A stretch of 64,000 nucleotides of DNA. Origin: Mesorhizobium sp. L2C084A000 (lineage in GTDB: Bacteria; Pseudomonadota; Alphaproteobacteria; Rhizobiales; Rhizobiaceae). The stretch spans positions 497,953 through 561,952 of the forward strand of contig NZ_AYWX01000001.1 of NCBI RefSeq assembly GCF_000502875.1. Direction: 5' to 3'. This document shows positions 8,933 to 18,493 of this stretch, piece after piece (position 1 is the first letter of the stretch; every line of letters begins with the position of its first letter). The notes beneath the pieces were generated by a model. It saw only the letters and a list, made by a program, of their open reading frames with translations. It ran no database searches and had not been told where the DNA came from. The translations under genes and the position numbers were made by a program.

Positions 8933-10929
8933 TGTGTGGGATCGCGGGAATTCTATTGGCTTCGGACGCTCTGGACATAAAGCCGCTTGGAGCGATCGGG
9001 CGGATGACTGCATCGCTGCGTCACCGGGGGCCGGATGGCGAGGGGCTCTGGATCGACCGCGAAGCTGGAATCGCACTGGGCCACAGGCGGTTGGCAATTG
9101 TCGACCTGTCAGCCGCCGGGCACCAGCCGATGCATTCCGCCAGCGGTCGGTACGTGATCACCTTCAACGGTGAGATATACAATTTTCGCGATTTGCGTAG
9201 CGAACTCGAGTGTGCGGGCCAAACCTTTCAAGGTGCTAGCGACACCGAAGTGATGCTCTGCGCAATCGAGCATTGGGGGCTTGAGGCCGCCCTCAATCGC
9301 TTTGCCGGTATGTTCGTCTTCGCATTGTGGGATCTCAAGACAAGAACCCTGCATCTGGCCCGCGACAGAATGGGCAAAAAGCCCCTCTATGTCGCATCGA
9401 CCCGAGATGCGCTGGTTTTCGCGTCTGAGCTGAAGGCGATCAATTGCTTTCCGGGCTTTTCTCCCGACCTTGATCTTGATGCCGCCGCGGCAATGCTTTC
9501 GACGGGATGGGTGCCGGACCATCGCTGTATCTGGCGAAGCGTGTTCAAACTGCCGCCTGGTTCTGTCCTTTCCGTCACGGCGGCGAATTTTGCCGAAGAC
9601 CGCAGCGCGGACCGTCTTTCCCGATGCATTCACCGCTGGTGGTCGCTGGCTGCCGTCGCTGCCGATGGGCGACGGAATCCCGCCATCGGCACCGACGAAG
9701 ATCTGGTTGACGAACTGGACAACCGGCTTCGGCTGGCTGTGCGGGAACGTATGATCGCCGACGTGCCTCTGGGCGGCTTCCTGTCGGGCGGGATCGACAG
9801 CTCAGCCGTGATCGCCTTGATGCAGGCCCAATCCTGCAAGCCGGTTCGCAGCTTCACGATCTCGTTCGGAGAGGGCGGCTTTGATGAAGCTCCATACGCA
9901 GCGGCCGTTGCCCGTCATCTGGGTACCGACCACTCCGAACTTCACCTCTCGCCAAGCGCCGCACGTGACGTCATTCCCGAGTTGCCCCAGGTCTGGGATG
10001 AACCCTTCGCCGATGAATCACAAATACCGACCTTGCTCGTTGCCAGGCTCGCTCGTCAGCACGTCACCGTAGCGCTGTCGGGCGACGGTGGTGACGAATG
10101 CTTCGCAGGATACGGCCGCCACTTTATGGCGGAGCGGCTGAAACGGCACCTGCGCCTGCCCCGACAACTGCGCCGAACCTTGGCGGCAGGGGCAGGGTTT
10201 TTCGCACGCGCCGGACGTGACGATGCCGTTGGCAAACTGCCGCTCTCTGCGAGCGCGAGGCATTTTATCCGGAGCGACCGAATGGAACGCCTCGCCCGGC
10301 TGCTCACGGCATCGAACGAAGACGAATTGTTTCAGCGGCTGGCGCGGCCACAAGCTGAAAACCTTGGATATCAGCGGCCGACCGAACCAACCCACGGCTA
10401 CGGCGGTCCGCCGCTTGACGACCTGCTCTCCCGTCTTCTGTACGATGACATGGCGGGCTACTTGCCTGGCGATATCTTGGTGAAGCTGGACCGTGCCACC
10501 ATGGCCAACAGCCTTGAGGGTCGGTGTCCTCTGCTTGACCACCGCGTTGTCGAATTCTCCTGGCGGCTGCCATCCAACATGAAAGTTCGTGATGGCGCCG
10601 GCAAATGGATCCTTCGCCAATTGCTACGCCGCTATCTCCCGCAGCACCTGATCGAGCGTCCGAAACAAGGCTTCGATGTCCCTATCGCTGCATGGCTGCG
10701 GGGTCCGCTGCGCAACTGGGCCACCGATCTTCTCGCCGACATGCGAACCGAAAGCAGTGACGTATTGGACACCGCGAAGATCGACGCCTGCTGGCGCGAT
10801 CACATTGATGGCCATAACCGCTCGCGCGAATTGTGGTCCGCGTTGATGTTCCAGGCCTGGCGGAGCAAGGCCAATCGGCAAGCACAGCAAACCGGCCCAA
10901 CTCATGAACGCGACCTGGCAGGAGTGTAA
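8932..10929 (+). CDS. asnB: AsnB-family glutamine-dependent amidotransferase of the exopolysaccharide locus
   Basis: This 665-residue protein begins MCGIAGI, giving the N-terminal Cys2 nucleophile of class II glutaminase domains. LRHRGPDGEG and GHRRLAIVDLS follow, then an ATP-pyrophosphatase domain with the SGGIDSS loop at about residue 285 and ALSGDGGDECFAGY. Chemically it uses glutamine nitrogen to amidate a carboxylate through an acyl-AMP. A location inside a glycan operon, overlapping wzy by TAATG, argues against housekeeping asparagine synthesis. Known precedent: WbpS-type AsnB homologues are assigned to making uronamides in O-antigens. I infer an amide on a uronic acid here, which fits the epimerase at the left end. 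Confidence 0.87.
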   Translation: MCGIAGILLASDALDIKPLGAIGRMTASLRHRGPDGEGLWIDREAGIALGHRRLAIVDLSAAGHQPMHSASGRYVITFNGEIYNFRDLRSELECAGQTFQGASDTEVMLCAIEHWGLEAALNRFAGMFVFALWDLKTRTLHLARDRMGKKPLYVASTRDALVFASELKAINCFPGFSPDLDLDAAAAMLSTGWVPDHRCIWRSVFKLPPGSVLSVTAANFAEDRSADRLSRCIHRWWSLAAVAADGRRNPAIGTDEDLVDELDNRLRLAVRERMIADVPLGGFLSGGIDSSAVIALMQAQSCKPVRSFTISFGEGGFDEAPYAAAVARHLGTDHSELHLSPSAARDVIPELPQVWDEPFADESQIPTLLVARLARQHVTVALSGDGGDECFAGYGRHFMAERLKRHLRLPRQLRRTLAAGAGFFARAGRDDAVGKLPLSASARHFIRSDRMERLARLLTASNEDELFQRLARPQAENLGYQRPTEPTHGYGGPPLDDLLSRLLYDDMAGYLPGDILVKLDRATMANSLEGRCPLLDHRVVEFSWRLPSNMKVRDGAGKWILRQLLRRYLPQHLIERPKQGFDVPIAAWLRGPLRNWATDLLADMRTESSDVLDTAKIDACWRDHIDGHNRSRELWSALMFQAWRSKANRQAQQTGPTHERDLAGV

Positions 10930-10930
10930 G

Positions 10931-13162
10931 ATGGTAGGTTCCGCAATCAGCCCGATCCAGCTGCCACGGGTCAATCAACTACCAGCACCGGTTCTCGAAG
11001 GCAGAGTGCCCGTGCGGTCATTGCGTGAGTATGTCGAGCCGCCCACCGCGTCGCGCCAACTCTTCGTGATTCTGGCAAGGAGAAAATGGTCTATTGTTGC
11101 CTTCGCTGTGTTGGGCGGCTTGTTGGCGGGGTTGCTGGGAAGCCTTCGACCAGTTCTCTACGAGTCAACAACCCAGCTTATCGTCGACGCCCCCTCGCGC
11201 GGTTCACTGCCCGTCGGCGCCCCGTCTTCGCAGGACCTCGTTGATTCAAGCATAGATGACCACATCACGATGTTATCGTCGCAAGATCACCTGCGCCGCG
11301 TCATGGCGGCACTGCGCAAGACAGGTGCGGCGGAAACCGGACAGGACAATTCCGCGAGCAGGAATTCCCGGCTTGAACCGTCTGCCACCCCTCCCCCAAG
11401 GACACGCTCACTTGCCGGCGGTCTACTGGACTGGCTGTGGCCAGGGGCGGACCAGGTAGCCAACGGTCCACAAGCCGAGGATGCCTCCGAGTTGAGAGCT
11501 TTGCGGCGAGGCATGCGGGTCGGGCAGGAGCTGCGATCGAGAGTAATCTCCGTCGCTTTTGCCGATGACAGCCCCGCGCGGGCGGCGCTCGTGGCCAACA
11601 CATTCGCTCAGGTTTATGTCGACTCCCTAGCGAAGAAAAGGCAGGCATCCGACCAGCAAGAGCTCGATGCGATCACCGCCAGTTTGCCCGGGCTGCAAAA
11701 TGATCTGCAGGCAGCGGCAGACCGCCTTGAGAAATATCGGCTGAGCCACGGAGCCATCGACCAAGGCTCGGCGGACAATGCAGCCAGGGAACGGGCCGAC
11801 CTCAGCCAGCAATTGTCGATGTCAAAGGCGGACCTCGCCGCTGTGGAATCTCGGCTTCGATACGTCCAGGGGCTTCGAGAGCATGGGGCCTCTCTCACCG
11901 CCTTGGCCGAAGCTATTGGCGCGCCTGAACTTGCCGACCTTGCGGCTCGACAGGCTCTCGCGCCGGCAGACCAGGAACTCAGAGCCACGACGCAAAGCAA
12001 GATCGAACAAGGCGTCGACAAGATTGCTGCCGATGCAAACATTTTCCGTGCACAGATCGCCGCTCTTGAAAGCCGAAAGAACATCCTGGATGCGGTCATG
12101 GCCGACACCGCCAGCCGGCTTTCCGGTTTGCGGGCTCTCGAGCCGCAGGTCAGCCTGCTGACCCAGCGATATAACGAACTCCTTGGTCGACAACAGGATT
12201 TGACGCGGCGTATCGGAGTTCCCTCAGCTGGAATTTCCATCCTGTCCGCTGCTTGGCCGCCGACTATCCCGCAGACCTTGCCAGCCATCTTCCTTGTTCC
12301 CCCTGGGATGATCCTATTCGCCATTCTGGGGGCGATGTACGTCACGATGCGCAATCATTTCGACCGGACTTTCCGTGGCGAGGCCGAGGCAGAAGCGGTG
12401 CTCAAGGTTCCCTGTGTGGGGCAGATTCCCGAAGCAGGCGGAATGCATGCCAAACAACTGCGAAACCTCGTGCTGGGGGAGCGCAGGTCCGCATATAGCC
12501 GCGCCGTGACGTCGTTGCTGATTGCGGCGGCACCAAATGCGCTAAGGGCTCGTTCGTCGTACACGGCGCTTGTCACCTCCAGCGTGCCGCAGGATGGCGG
12601 GACCGAGCTCGCGTGGAGCCTGGCGCTCGCCGGCACGCGACTGGGCGGTCGAGTTCTGTTGGTCGATCTTGAACGCAAGGGCGTTCAGCTCACGCTCGAG
12701 TTCCTGCACCAGTTCAGCGAACGCAAGAACCGCCATTCCTTCGCTGACTATGTTTGCAATCGCTGCGACCTGGAAGGTGCCGTTGCCAGGCTGCATGAAA
12801 TCGGGATCGACGTAATGACCGCCGCTCCGTCGGACGACCTGCTGGCGCTGCTATCATGCGAGGACGGAGGCAAAGTGATGGCGGATCTGCACGCGACCTA
12901 TCGCATCGTGATCATAAACCTGCCGTCGGCGCTGGGGCAGCCGGAAGCCAAATTTCTGCCAGGATGGGCGGACGTGGTTCTTTTCGCCATCCGGTGGAGG
13001 AAAACGCCACGCACCCTCGCTCGCGGGGTGCTGGAACTCCTTCAGGGCAACGGTTCTCTTGCGATACCTGTTGGCAGTGTCCTCACGCGAGTGAATCTGA
13101 AAAAACATGCCGGATATCGGCTCGAGGACAGCGCTGACCTCTTGCGCGAGCAAATAGCATGA
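10931..13162 (+). CDS. Wzz/GumC-type polysaccharide co-polymerase with degenerate BY-kinase domain
   Basis: The 743-residue protein has membrane helices at about residues 53-71 and 456-475. These flank a long periplasmic coiled-coil-rich domain, the layout of polysaccharide co-polymerases that set chain length. The C-terminal region looks like a tyrosine autokinase: Walker A' RVLLVDLERKG is present. The P-loop position reads SVPQDGGTEL (about 551-560), with the essential Lys replaced by Gly557, and there is no Tyr-rich tail. Kinase activity is therefore unlikely. I chose the ATG at 10931, just after CAGGAG, rather than 10904 inside asnB. It lies one base after the asnB stop. Confidence 0.85.
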   Translation: MVGSAISPIQLPRVNQLPAPVLEGRVPVRSLREYVEPPTASRQLFVILARRKWSIVAFAVLGGLLAGLLGSLRPVLYESTTQLIVDAPSRGSLPVGAPSSQDLVDSSIDDHITMLSSQDHLRRVMAALRKTGAAETGQDNSASRNSRLEPSATPPPRTRSLAGGLLDWLWPGADQVANGPQAEDASELRALRRGMRVGQELRSRVISVAFADDSPARAALVANTFAQVYVDSLAKKRQASDQQELDAITASLPGLQNDLQAAADRLEKYRLSHGAIDQGSADNAARERADLSQQLSMSKADLAAVESRLRYVQGLREHGASLTALAEAIGAPELADLAARQALAPADQELRATTQSKIEQGVDKIAADANIFRAQIAALESRKNILDAVMADTASRLSGLRALEPQVSLLTQRYNELLGRQQDLTRRIGVPSAGISILSAAWPPTIPQTLPAIFLVPPGMILFAILGAMYVTMRNHFDRTFRGEAEAEAVLKVPCVGQIPEAGGMHAKQLRNLVLGERRSAYSRAVTSLLIAAAPNALRARSSYTALVTSSVPQDGGTELAWSLALAGTRLGGRVLLVDLERKGVQLTLEFLHQFSERKNRHSFADYVCNRCDLEGAVARLHEIGIDVMTAAPSDDLLALLSCEDGGKVMADLHATYRIVIINLPSALGQPEAKFLPGWADVVLFAIRWRKTPRTLARGVLELLQGNGSLAIPVGSVLTRVNLKKHAGYRLEDSADLLREQIA

Positions 13163-13345
13163 CGGCCACAGGCTCGTCCTTGGGCTACGGACGATCCTGG
13201 GGCGGTTCATCCAGGGAGCGGCCAGGACGATTCACGGTGCAGCCTGTCAGCAGAGCGCGTCATTCAGGTGAATGATGGCAAGGTCCGGTGTGCATCGTAG
13301 GCTGCGGCAATCCCCGATATTTGCCTCCCTCGGAAGCGCGAACCG

Positions 13346-14713
13346 ATGGCACCAAGCGACCTTCTGAGACCCAAGACGGTTCCTGCGGCAGGCACAGCCA
13401 TCATCGTTGTTCGGCCGAGCCCGATCGGCTCGATCATTCGTGCAGCAAGCGGAGTGTCGGCAATGGCGATTGTCGGCCAGCTCACCCTTCTTGCCGCAAT
13501 CCCGGTTTTGGCGCGGCTCTATTCGCCGGCCGATTTCGGCATCTTTACGATTTATCTGTCGATCGTGAACATACTCGCCGGGGTCGCGGCATTGCGCTTC
13601 GAGGCTTCGCTCTATGGGGTCAAGGGGAACGCGCAGGCCTATGTGACGGTCAAGCTTATTCTCTTGGCTGTGTTCGTGACGACCGTCCTGGCCTTTTCGG
13701 CCGGACAGATGCTGTCGAACCTTGCTCCCAATCGCCTCGGCTCGCTCGCCTGGCTCATTCCGATTGGAATGGGAGGCGCAGGTCTGGTCGAAGCCATGAA
13801 CTGCTGGAGTCTGCGTGCCGGGCTTTTGCGCGATTTTGCTCTCGGGCGCCTGATCCTGCCGGCAAGCATGGCTGCACTGCAATTGGCTTTCGGCATCGCC
13901 GAACTCGGCGGTGAAGCGATGATCCATGCCCATATTTTAAGCCAGTTCGTCTTCATCGGGGTGATCGGCTATCGGGTGATGAGTTGGGAGGATTTGCGTG
14001 GCATCGCCTGGGCACCTTGGCGTGCGGTATTGGAAAAGGCTCGGCGGGAATACAAATTTCCTCTGTTCGATATTCCCGCAACGCTCGCGAGCATAGCAAT
14101 CAACAATCTTCCAGCAGTCCTTGTCGGCGGGCTGTTCGGCACCGCATTTGCCGGATATTTGGGCGTGGCCGCGCGGCTGGTCACCGGTCCGGTGACGCTG
14201 ATCGCCACACCGCTCAGCAATGTTTTTGTCGCCGAAGCAAACCGGAACAGCAATCGTGGACACCTGCTTGGTGTGGCGCGCGGGCTTCTCCTGCTGGCCG
14301 CCGCCTTTACCGCGGTGCCGATCTTGCTGCTCGGCCTCGCCGCGCCCTATGTGGTCGTTCCGCTTCTGGGCGAGCCTTGGATGCCCACTGCGGAAATCAT
14401 GACCGCACTGGCGCTGATGGGCGCGGCACAGGCGTTGTCGACTCCGCTCAGCGACGTTCCCGCTCTGTTACGGCGGCAAGGAACAAGACTGGTCATCGAC
14501 CTCGCACGGGCGGTTCTCGTGTTTGGCCCGCTGCTCGCCGGCGCCCAGGCGGGCTGGCAGCCAGTCACCGTCATCTATTTCATGGCCGCCGGCGGCGCGT
14601 CGGGTTTCGCTCTGAAAATGGCAGCATCACTGTATCTGTTGACCCACGACCCTCAACCAGCAGGCGCTGCAACGTGCATCCAACATGAATGTCTCGAGGA
14701 AAAAACACCATGA
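13346..14713 (+). CDS. Oligosaccharide flippase, Wzx family
   Basis: This 455-residue protein has about twelve hydrophobic segments. It contains the N-terminal signature LARLYSPADFGIFTIYLSI, shared by Wzx/RfbX flippases of the MOP superfamily, and AGYLGVAARLVTGPVTLIATPL in the middle. It should move undecaprenyl-linked repeat units across the inner membrane. A 183-base gap separates it from the co-polymerase gene; within it only a 38-codon frame (13159-13275) is open and shows nothing recognisable. Its stop overlaps the next glycosyltransferase start (ATGA at 14710). Confidence 0.87.
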   Translation: MAPSDLLRPKTVPAAGTAIIVVRPSPIGSIIRAASGVSAMAIVGQLTLLAAIPVLARLYSPADFGIFTIYLSIVNILAGVAALRFEASLYGVKGNAQAYVTVKLILLAVFVTTVLAFSAGQMLSNLAPNRLGSLAWLIPIGMGGAGLVEAMNCWSLRAGLLRDFALGRLILPASMAALQLAFGIAELGGEAMIHAHILSQFVFIGVIGYRVMSWEDLRGIAWAPWRAVLEKARREYKFPLFDIPATLASIAINNLPAVLVGGLFGTAFAGYLGVAARLVTGPVTLIATPLSNVFVAEANRNSNRGHLLGVARGLLLLAAAFTAVPILLLGLAAPYVVVPLLGEPWMPTAEIMTALALMGAAQALSTPLSDVPALLRRQGTRLVIDLARAVLVFGPLLAGAQAGWQPVTVIYFMAAGGASGFALKMAASLYLLTHDPQPAGAATCIQHECLEEKTP

Positions 14714-15750
14714 ATTCGTCGTCGGTTGACAACCTTCAAGCGGCAGTTGCGGTCACCCAGCATGACCGGGCCGATCTCTCGTGGTCACGCCCTTTTATCT
14801 CGGTCGGGATACCAACCTTTCGTCGACCGGATACGATCCGCAGGGCGATCGACAGCGTCTTGGGCCAGGATTACTCCGATTGGGAGTTGGTCGTGAGCGA
14901 CGACGAGGGGCCGGAGGGCGAGACCTGGGCTATCGTGACCGACTACGCACGGAGCGAACCTCGCATCCGCATCATCGAAAACAGTCGAGGTCGCGGTCAG
15001 GTGGAGAACACCAACAACGCTATGCTGGCTTGCTCCGGACGATGGATCAAGTTGCTACATGACGATGACTGGCTTGCGCCAGGTGCACTCAGGACATTCG
15101 CCGAAATTGCCAAACAGTACCCCTCAGTCGCCTTCATGACGTCAGCCGCAAACATAATCGAGGACAAGCGAGTGCGATTTCGCCAAGTCCCCAAGCAGCA
15201 GGAACCGATCTCGCTTTATTCCAGCCAGCAGTGCCTGATGGACCTCTATCTGGTGCGCGCGACACGCTGCCTGGGGATTATTCCATCCACATTGTTGATC
15301 AACAGCGACGTCATTCGTGCCGGCTGCTTGATGCGCACGCACAAAGAGATTCCGGCCGGAGTGGATCAACTGTTCTTCGTGGATCTAGCCAGCCATGGGG
15401 ACATGGTGGCGATAAGCGATCCGCTTACCTTTTACGATGCAACGAACCATCCAAGCATTACAACGTCAAAGAGTTTCCGCGAGGTCGACGAAGTGACCCT
15501 CGCCGTCAAACAGCTTAACTGGAATCTCATCAAGGACCGCAACCATCTCCCGCCTCCCGAGACATTGCTGCGGGCATTGCGGGTTGCTCGTATTCCCATG
15601 AGGTTCCACCAGCAGTCCTGGTTGACCACGTTCCTGGACGGGATTCAGATCTTCCGGCCTTCCGTCATGAAGGTGGCGGGCTGGCACGTGCTTAACCACG
15701 TGTTTGCAATCCGCCCAAGATTGGGCCGGGTGCGCACACGACGGCGGTAG
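14710..15750 (+). CDS. Glycosyltransferase family 2
   Basis: This 346-residue GT-A enzyme begins at the ATG at 14710, which overlaps the wzx stop and follows a GAGGA site. A start at 14689 would intrude into wzx. It shows ISVGIPTFRRPDTIRRAIDSV, then QDYSDWELVVSDDEGPE with the first acidic pair, and WIKLLHDDDWLAPGAL, the DxD-type metal and nucleotide-sugar motif. It therefore transfers a sugar to the growing repeat unit on the cytoplasmic side. It is the last gene of the first exopolysaccharide block and is convergent with a LuxR-type gene. Confidence 0.87.
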   Translation: MNSSSVDNLQAAVAVTQHDRADLSWSRPFISVGIPTFRRPDTIRRAIDSVLGQDYSDWELVVSDDEGPEGETWAIVTDYARSEPRIRIIENSRGRGQVENTNNAMLACSGRWIKLLHDDDWLAPGALRTFAEIAKQYPSVAFMTSAANIIEDKRVRFRQVPKQQEPISLYSSQQCLMDLYLVRATRCLGIIPSTLLINSDVIRAGCLMRTHKEIPAGVDQLFFVDLASHGDMVAISDPLTFYDATNHPSITTSKSFREVDEVTLAVKQLNWNLIKDRNHLPPPETLLRALRVARIPMRFHQQSWLTTFLDGIQIFRPSVMKVAGWHVLNHVFAIRPRLGRVRTRRR

Positions 15751-15786
15751 GGTGAGGCTGGCGGACAAGCACGCCGGCAACAGATT

Positions 15787-15813
15787 GCGCGCGCACAAGC
15801 CTGTTGCGCGCGC
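15787..15813. terminator. Bidirectional GC hairpin between convergent genes
   Basis: GCGCGCGCACA (15787-15797) pairs with TGTTGCGCGCGC (15802-15813) as an 11-bp stem with one bulged T and a four-base loop. It sits between the GT2 stop (15750) and the LuxR-gene stop (15833) and could end both transcripts. There is no T-tract. Confidence 0.45.
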
Positions 15814-15832
15814 GCATGGTACGGCCGTTACC

Positions 15833-16540
15833 TCACGGCAAGACGCATATGCGCCCAAGAAGAGCTACCAGTTCCGCCTGGCGCCGTGTTTCGGTCTTGG
15901 CGAAGAGCGACGCCAGCTGTGACCTTATCGTGGTCCGGCTCAAGCGCCGCTTGCGGGCTATCTCCAAAGGGGCATCGCCCTGCGCCAAGCGCAGCGCGAG
16001 TTGCGTTTCGGCACTCGTCAGACCAAACATTCTTTGCAGCGTCTGGGGATTTGGCCCGGACCTGTTTTCACGATCCAGCAGCGCCACGATACTCGTCGCG
16101 TCAGGCGTTGCTATGCCCTTCTCGTTCAAAATCAAGGGCCTGTCGCCCATACCGCGGATCACCACCCATGAAAGCGTGCCAGGAAGAAAATTCCCCGGCA
16201 CGTTTGCGATCAGCCGCCTCAGAGCAACCGACACCTTGCCGGCCGTATCAGCTGCCTCGCCCTCGCGCTCCAAGGTGTTTTGAGCGGCTGAATTCCACTC
16301 CATGACCTTCCTGTCGCTGTTCAGGATCAGATAGCCACACCCGATGCGATCAAGCATTCTCACAACAGATGCAAGGCTGCTCTGCTTTGGCTCGACAGCC
16401 ACGCCGTCGAACCTTTGTGGTGCTTGGTGCCAGGCGGAACTATGGCCACCCTGCGTTCTCAAGGCCGAGACGGGCTTTCCCCCGAAACTTCCATATTGGC
16501 GACCAAGAATTCCATCATGCTGCCTACCAACCAGTGCCAT
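15833..16540 (-). CDS. LuxR-type transcriptional regulator with PAS-like sensor domain
   Basis: This 235-residue protein has a PAS-like segment (LDRIGCGYLILNSDRKVMEW, about residues 60-90). It ends in a LuxR/GerE helix-turn-helix: FGLTSAETQLALRLAQGD, then EIARKRRLSRTTIRSQL, with the conserved Thr/Ser-A-E and recognition-helix pattern. No receiver domain or phospho-acceptor Asp is present. The start is preceded by GGGAGGTAAG on the minus strand, an excellent ribosome-binding site. Lying between two exopolysaccharide blocks and opposite a sensor kinase, it probably regulates the locus. The ligand is unknown. Confidence 0.8.
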   Translation of the reverse strand: MALVGRQHDGILGRQYGSFGGKPVSALRTQGGHSSAWHQAPQRFDGVAVEPKQSSLASVVRMLDRIGCGYLILNSDRKVMEWNSAAQNTLEREGEAADTAGKVSVALRRLIANVPGNFLPGTLSWVVIRGMGDRPLILNEKGIATPDATSIVALLDRENRSGPNPQTLQRMFGLTSAETQLALRLAQGDAPLEIARKRRLSRTTIRSQLASLFAKTETRRQAELVALLGRICVLP

Positions 16541-16685
16541 TTTCTTACCTCCCGCAAAACGGCAACGCCTCCCTGTCAGGAGGTGCCTTAAACATGTCAG
16601 TCAGGTCGCTTGGAGAGTTGCGGTCCGATCCGCCCCCGACAACGGACAAAATGCGCGCTACAATCCCGGGGAACAATCCTGCGGT

Positions 16686-16730
16686 CGGACTAGTCTGTAC
16701 GCTTTTCGGTCTAATCTCGACGGACTAGTC
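16686..16730. promoter_or_regulatory. Paired CGGACTAGTC palindromes upstream of the sensor kinase
   Basis: CGGACTAGTC occurs at 16686-16695 and again at 16721-16730; GACTAGTC is an exact 8-bp palindrome. The second copy ends 20 bases before the kinase ATG. Two identical palindromes 35 bases apart in a divergent promoter region look like operators for a dimeric regulator, possibly the flanking LuxR-type protein or the response regulator. Confidence 0.5.
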
Positions 16731-16750
16731 AGAAGGTTATAGTCTGGCAC

Positions 16751-18493
16751 ATGCGTTTGCATTCGCTCAGTTTGCATCCGAACAGCTCAGGCAAGTTGCT
16801 AACCCACCTTGCCTCGATGTCGCTCCTGGTCGCGACACTTGCGGTCGAGACAGCGCTGCCCGCCTCCATGGCATACGACATCGGCTTTTTTGAGTTTGTT
16901 CCCACCATTATTGCCATCTCATATCTCGAAGATCGCCTGATTGCCCTTGCGGCAACGTTTGTGATGGTGACTGTCGGCTTGTTGGCGCGGGATGTCCTTC
17001 ACAATCCAACCGACGTCGACGTTTGGATTAGGGCCATCCTGCTGCTGGTTGCAGGGGGGATGATCGCCCTGACTTTCCACCGGCAGAGGCAGGACTACCG
17101 CACCCTTTTGCGGGTTGCAGAGGCTAGACTCGTGGCCTTGGAGGCGACCGAAAACAGTTATCGCTGGGCATTTGAACGTGCCGCTATCGGCTTTGCCAAT
17201 ATGAGCGAGAACGGAGAGTTGCAACGATCCAACAAACGTCTTTGTGAGATGACAGGGTATGCCGAGGAGGAGCTTTCTAGTTTGCCAGTCAGGGCACTCG
17301 TCCATCCTGACGACAACCACACTTTGGCGGAAGCATTGACTCGCCTCAAAGACACGACTTCGTTCGGCTCGGAGATCCGTCTCCTGAGAAAGGACGGCAC
17401 GGTTTTGTGGACAAGATTGGCGCTGTCTTTGGCCGTGCCAGCTGATGCTCTCCCTCAAAGCATCTTTGTAATGGTGGACGACATATCGGGAGAGCGAACC
17501 GCCCGCGAGGCACTCCGGGCTCAGAAGGAATGGTTGGACCTGGCGCTGTCGTCCAGCCGGTTGGGAACATGGCGCATAGACTTCGAGAGCGGATCCGTGA
17601 ACGGCTCGGCCGCGTTCTGGGAAATGATGGGACTGGCACCCGCGCCGAGCCGTCCGCTGCAGGAACTGGCTGCGGTCGTTCATCCAGCCGACTTGCCTAA
17701 TTTGACGGCCCCGGGAGAGCTTGCATCCGGCGCCAACTATGACGCGGAGATCCGCATCAGGCGAGCTGGCGGACATATCCGCTGGATTGCTCTTCGCGGA
17801 CGGGACGAATTGCGCGATGGTCGTGCACAGCGAATAGGAGTCGCCGCGGATGTCACCGATCGGCGCATAACCATTCTGCTGCGGGCTGCGGCGAAGAAGC
17901 GAGAGCGGGCCATGCTTGAACAGCGCCACAGGCTCAACAATCTGTTTCCGGTGATCACGGCGCTTGTGAATATGGTTAGTGCCCCCGACAACGATATCGC
18001 CCGCTATAAGCAGACACTGATCCAAAAAATCGGCGCACTCCAGGCGACGCATCTGCTTCTTTCACGCGATGGCAACCTGTCGGCGTCCTTGCGCGACCTC
18101 ATCGTTCAGGAATTGCAGCCCTACATGGGGACGCACAACATCTCGATCAGTGGGCCCGAAGTAAAAATCGCAGAGGGTTCGGCTGAGAGCTTCGCAATGA
18201 TCGTTCACGAGCTTACGACCAATTCCGTGAAGCATGGGGCTCTCGGCACTCCGGCAGGCCGGATCGAGGTCATGTGGCAATTCACAGCCCAGGAGCCCGG
18301 CGCCGACATCGTGTTTGAATGGTCGGAATCGGGAGAGCGCCGGGTCTCCACCTCGGCTCGGCGCGGTTTTGGGTCGTTGATCATTGGAGCCGACGGTGAG
18401 CCTATCGTGGGTCACTCTTCCAAGCTTGAGATGCTGGCTCACGGACTGAAATATTCGGTCCGGCTGCCGCCAAAAGCAATCGGCGCTAGTTGA
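16751..18493 (+). CDS. HWE-family sensor histidine kinase with two PAS domains
   Basis: This 580-residue protein has N-terminal hydrophobic segments (about 20-105), so it is membrane-bound. Two PAS/PAC domains follow (about 135-255 and 260-375; LVHPDD and VVHPAD motifs, VDDISGERTA, AADVTDRR). The kinase core has the dimerisation His393 in QRHRLNNLF and an N-box HELTTNSVKHGAL (His486, Asn491). The G1 region FEWSESG contains the WxE that, with the N-box His, defines HWE kinases. This group is common in Rhizobiales and often senses light, redox or stress. The gene converges with the response regulator and their ends overlap by 8 bases, so they are a likely cognate pair. Confidence 0.88.
   Translation: MRLHSLSLHPNSSGKLLTHLASMSLLVATLAVETALPASMAYDIGFFEFVPTIIAISYLEDRLIALAATFVMVTVGLLARDVLHNPTDVDVWIRAILLLVAGGMIALTFHRQRQDYRTLLRVAEARLVALEATENSYRWAFERAAIGFANMSENGELQRSNKRLCEMTGYAEEELSSLPVRALVHPDDNHTLAEALTRLKDTTSFGSEIRLLRKDGTVLWTRLALSLAVPADALPQSIFVMVDDISGERTAREALRAQKEWLDLALSSSRLGTWRIDFESGSVNGSAAFWEMMGLAPAPSRPLQELAAVVHPADLPNLTAPGELASGANYDAEIRIRRAGGHIRWIALRGRDELRDGRAQRIGVAADVTDRRITILLRAAAKKRERAMLEQRHRLNNLFPVITALVNMVSAPDNDIARYKQTLIQKIGALQATHLLLSRDGNLSASLRDLIVQELQPYMGTHNISISGPEVKIAEGSAESFAMIVHELTTNSVKHGALGTPAGRIEVMWQFTAQEPGADIVFEWSESGERRVSTSARRGFGSLIIGADGEPIVGHSSKLEMLAHGLKYSVRLPPKAIGAS

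Noticed and set aside
13159..13275. 38-codon frame (MTATGSSLGYGRS...) overlapping the co-polymerase stop by ATGA
   Set aside because: Overlap looks operon-like, but composition is low-complexity and no ribosome site or homology supports it.
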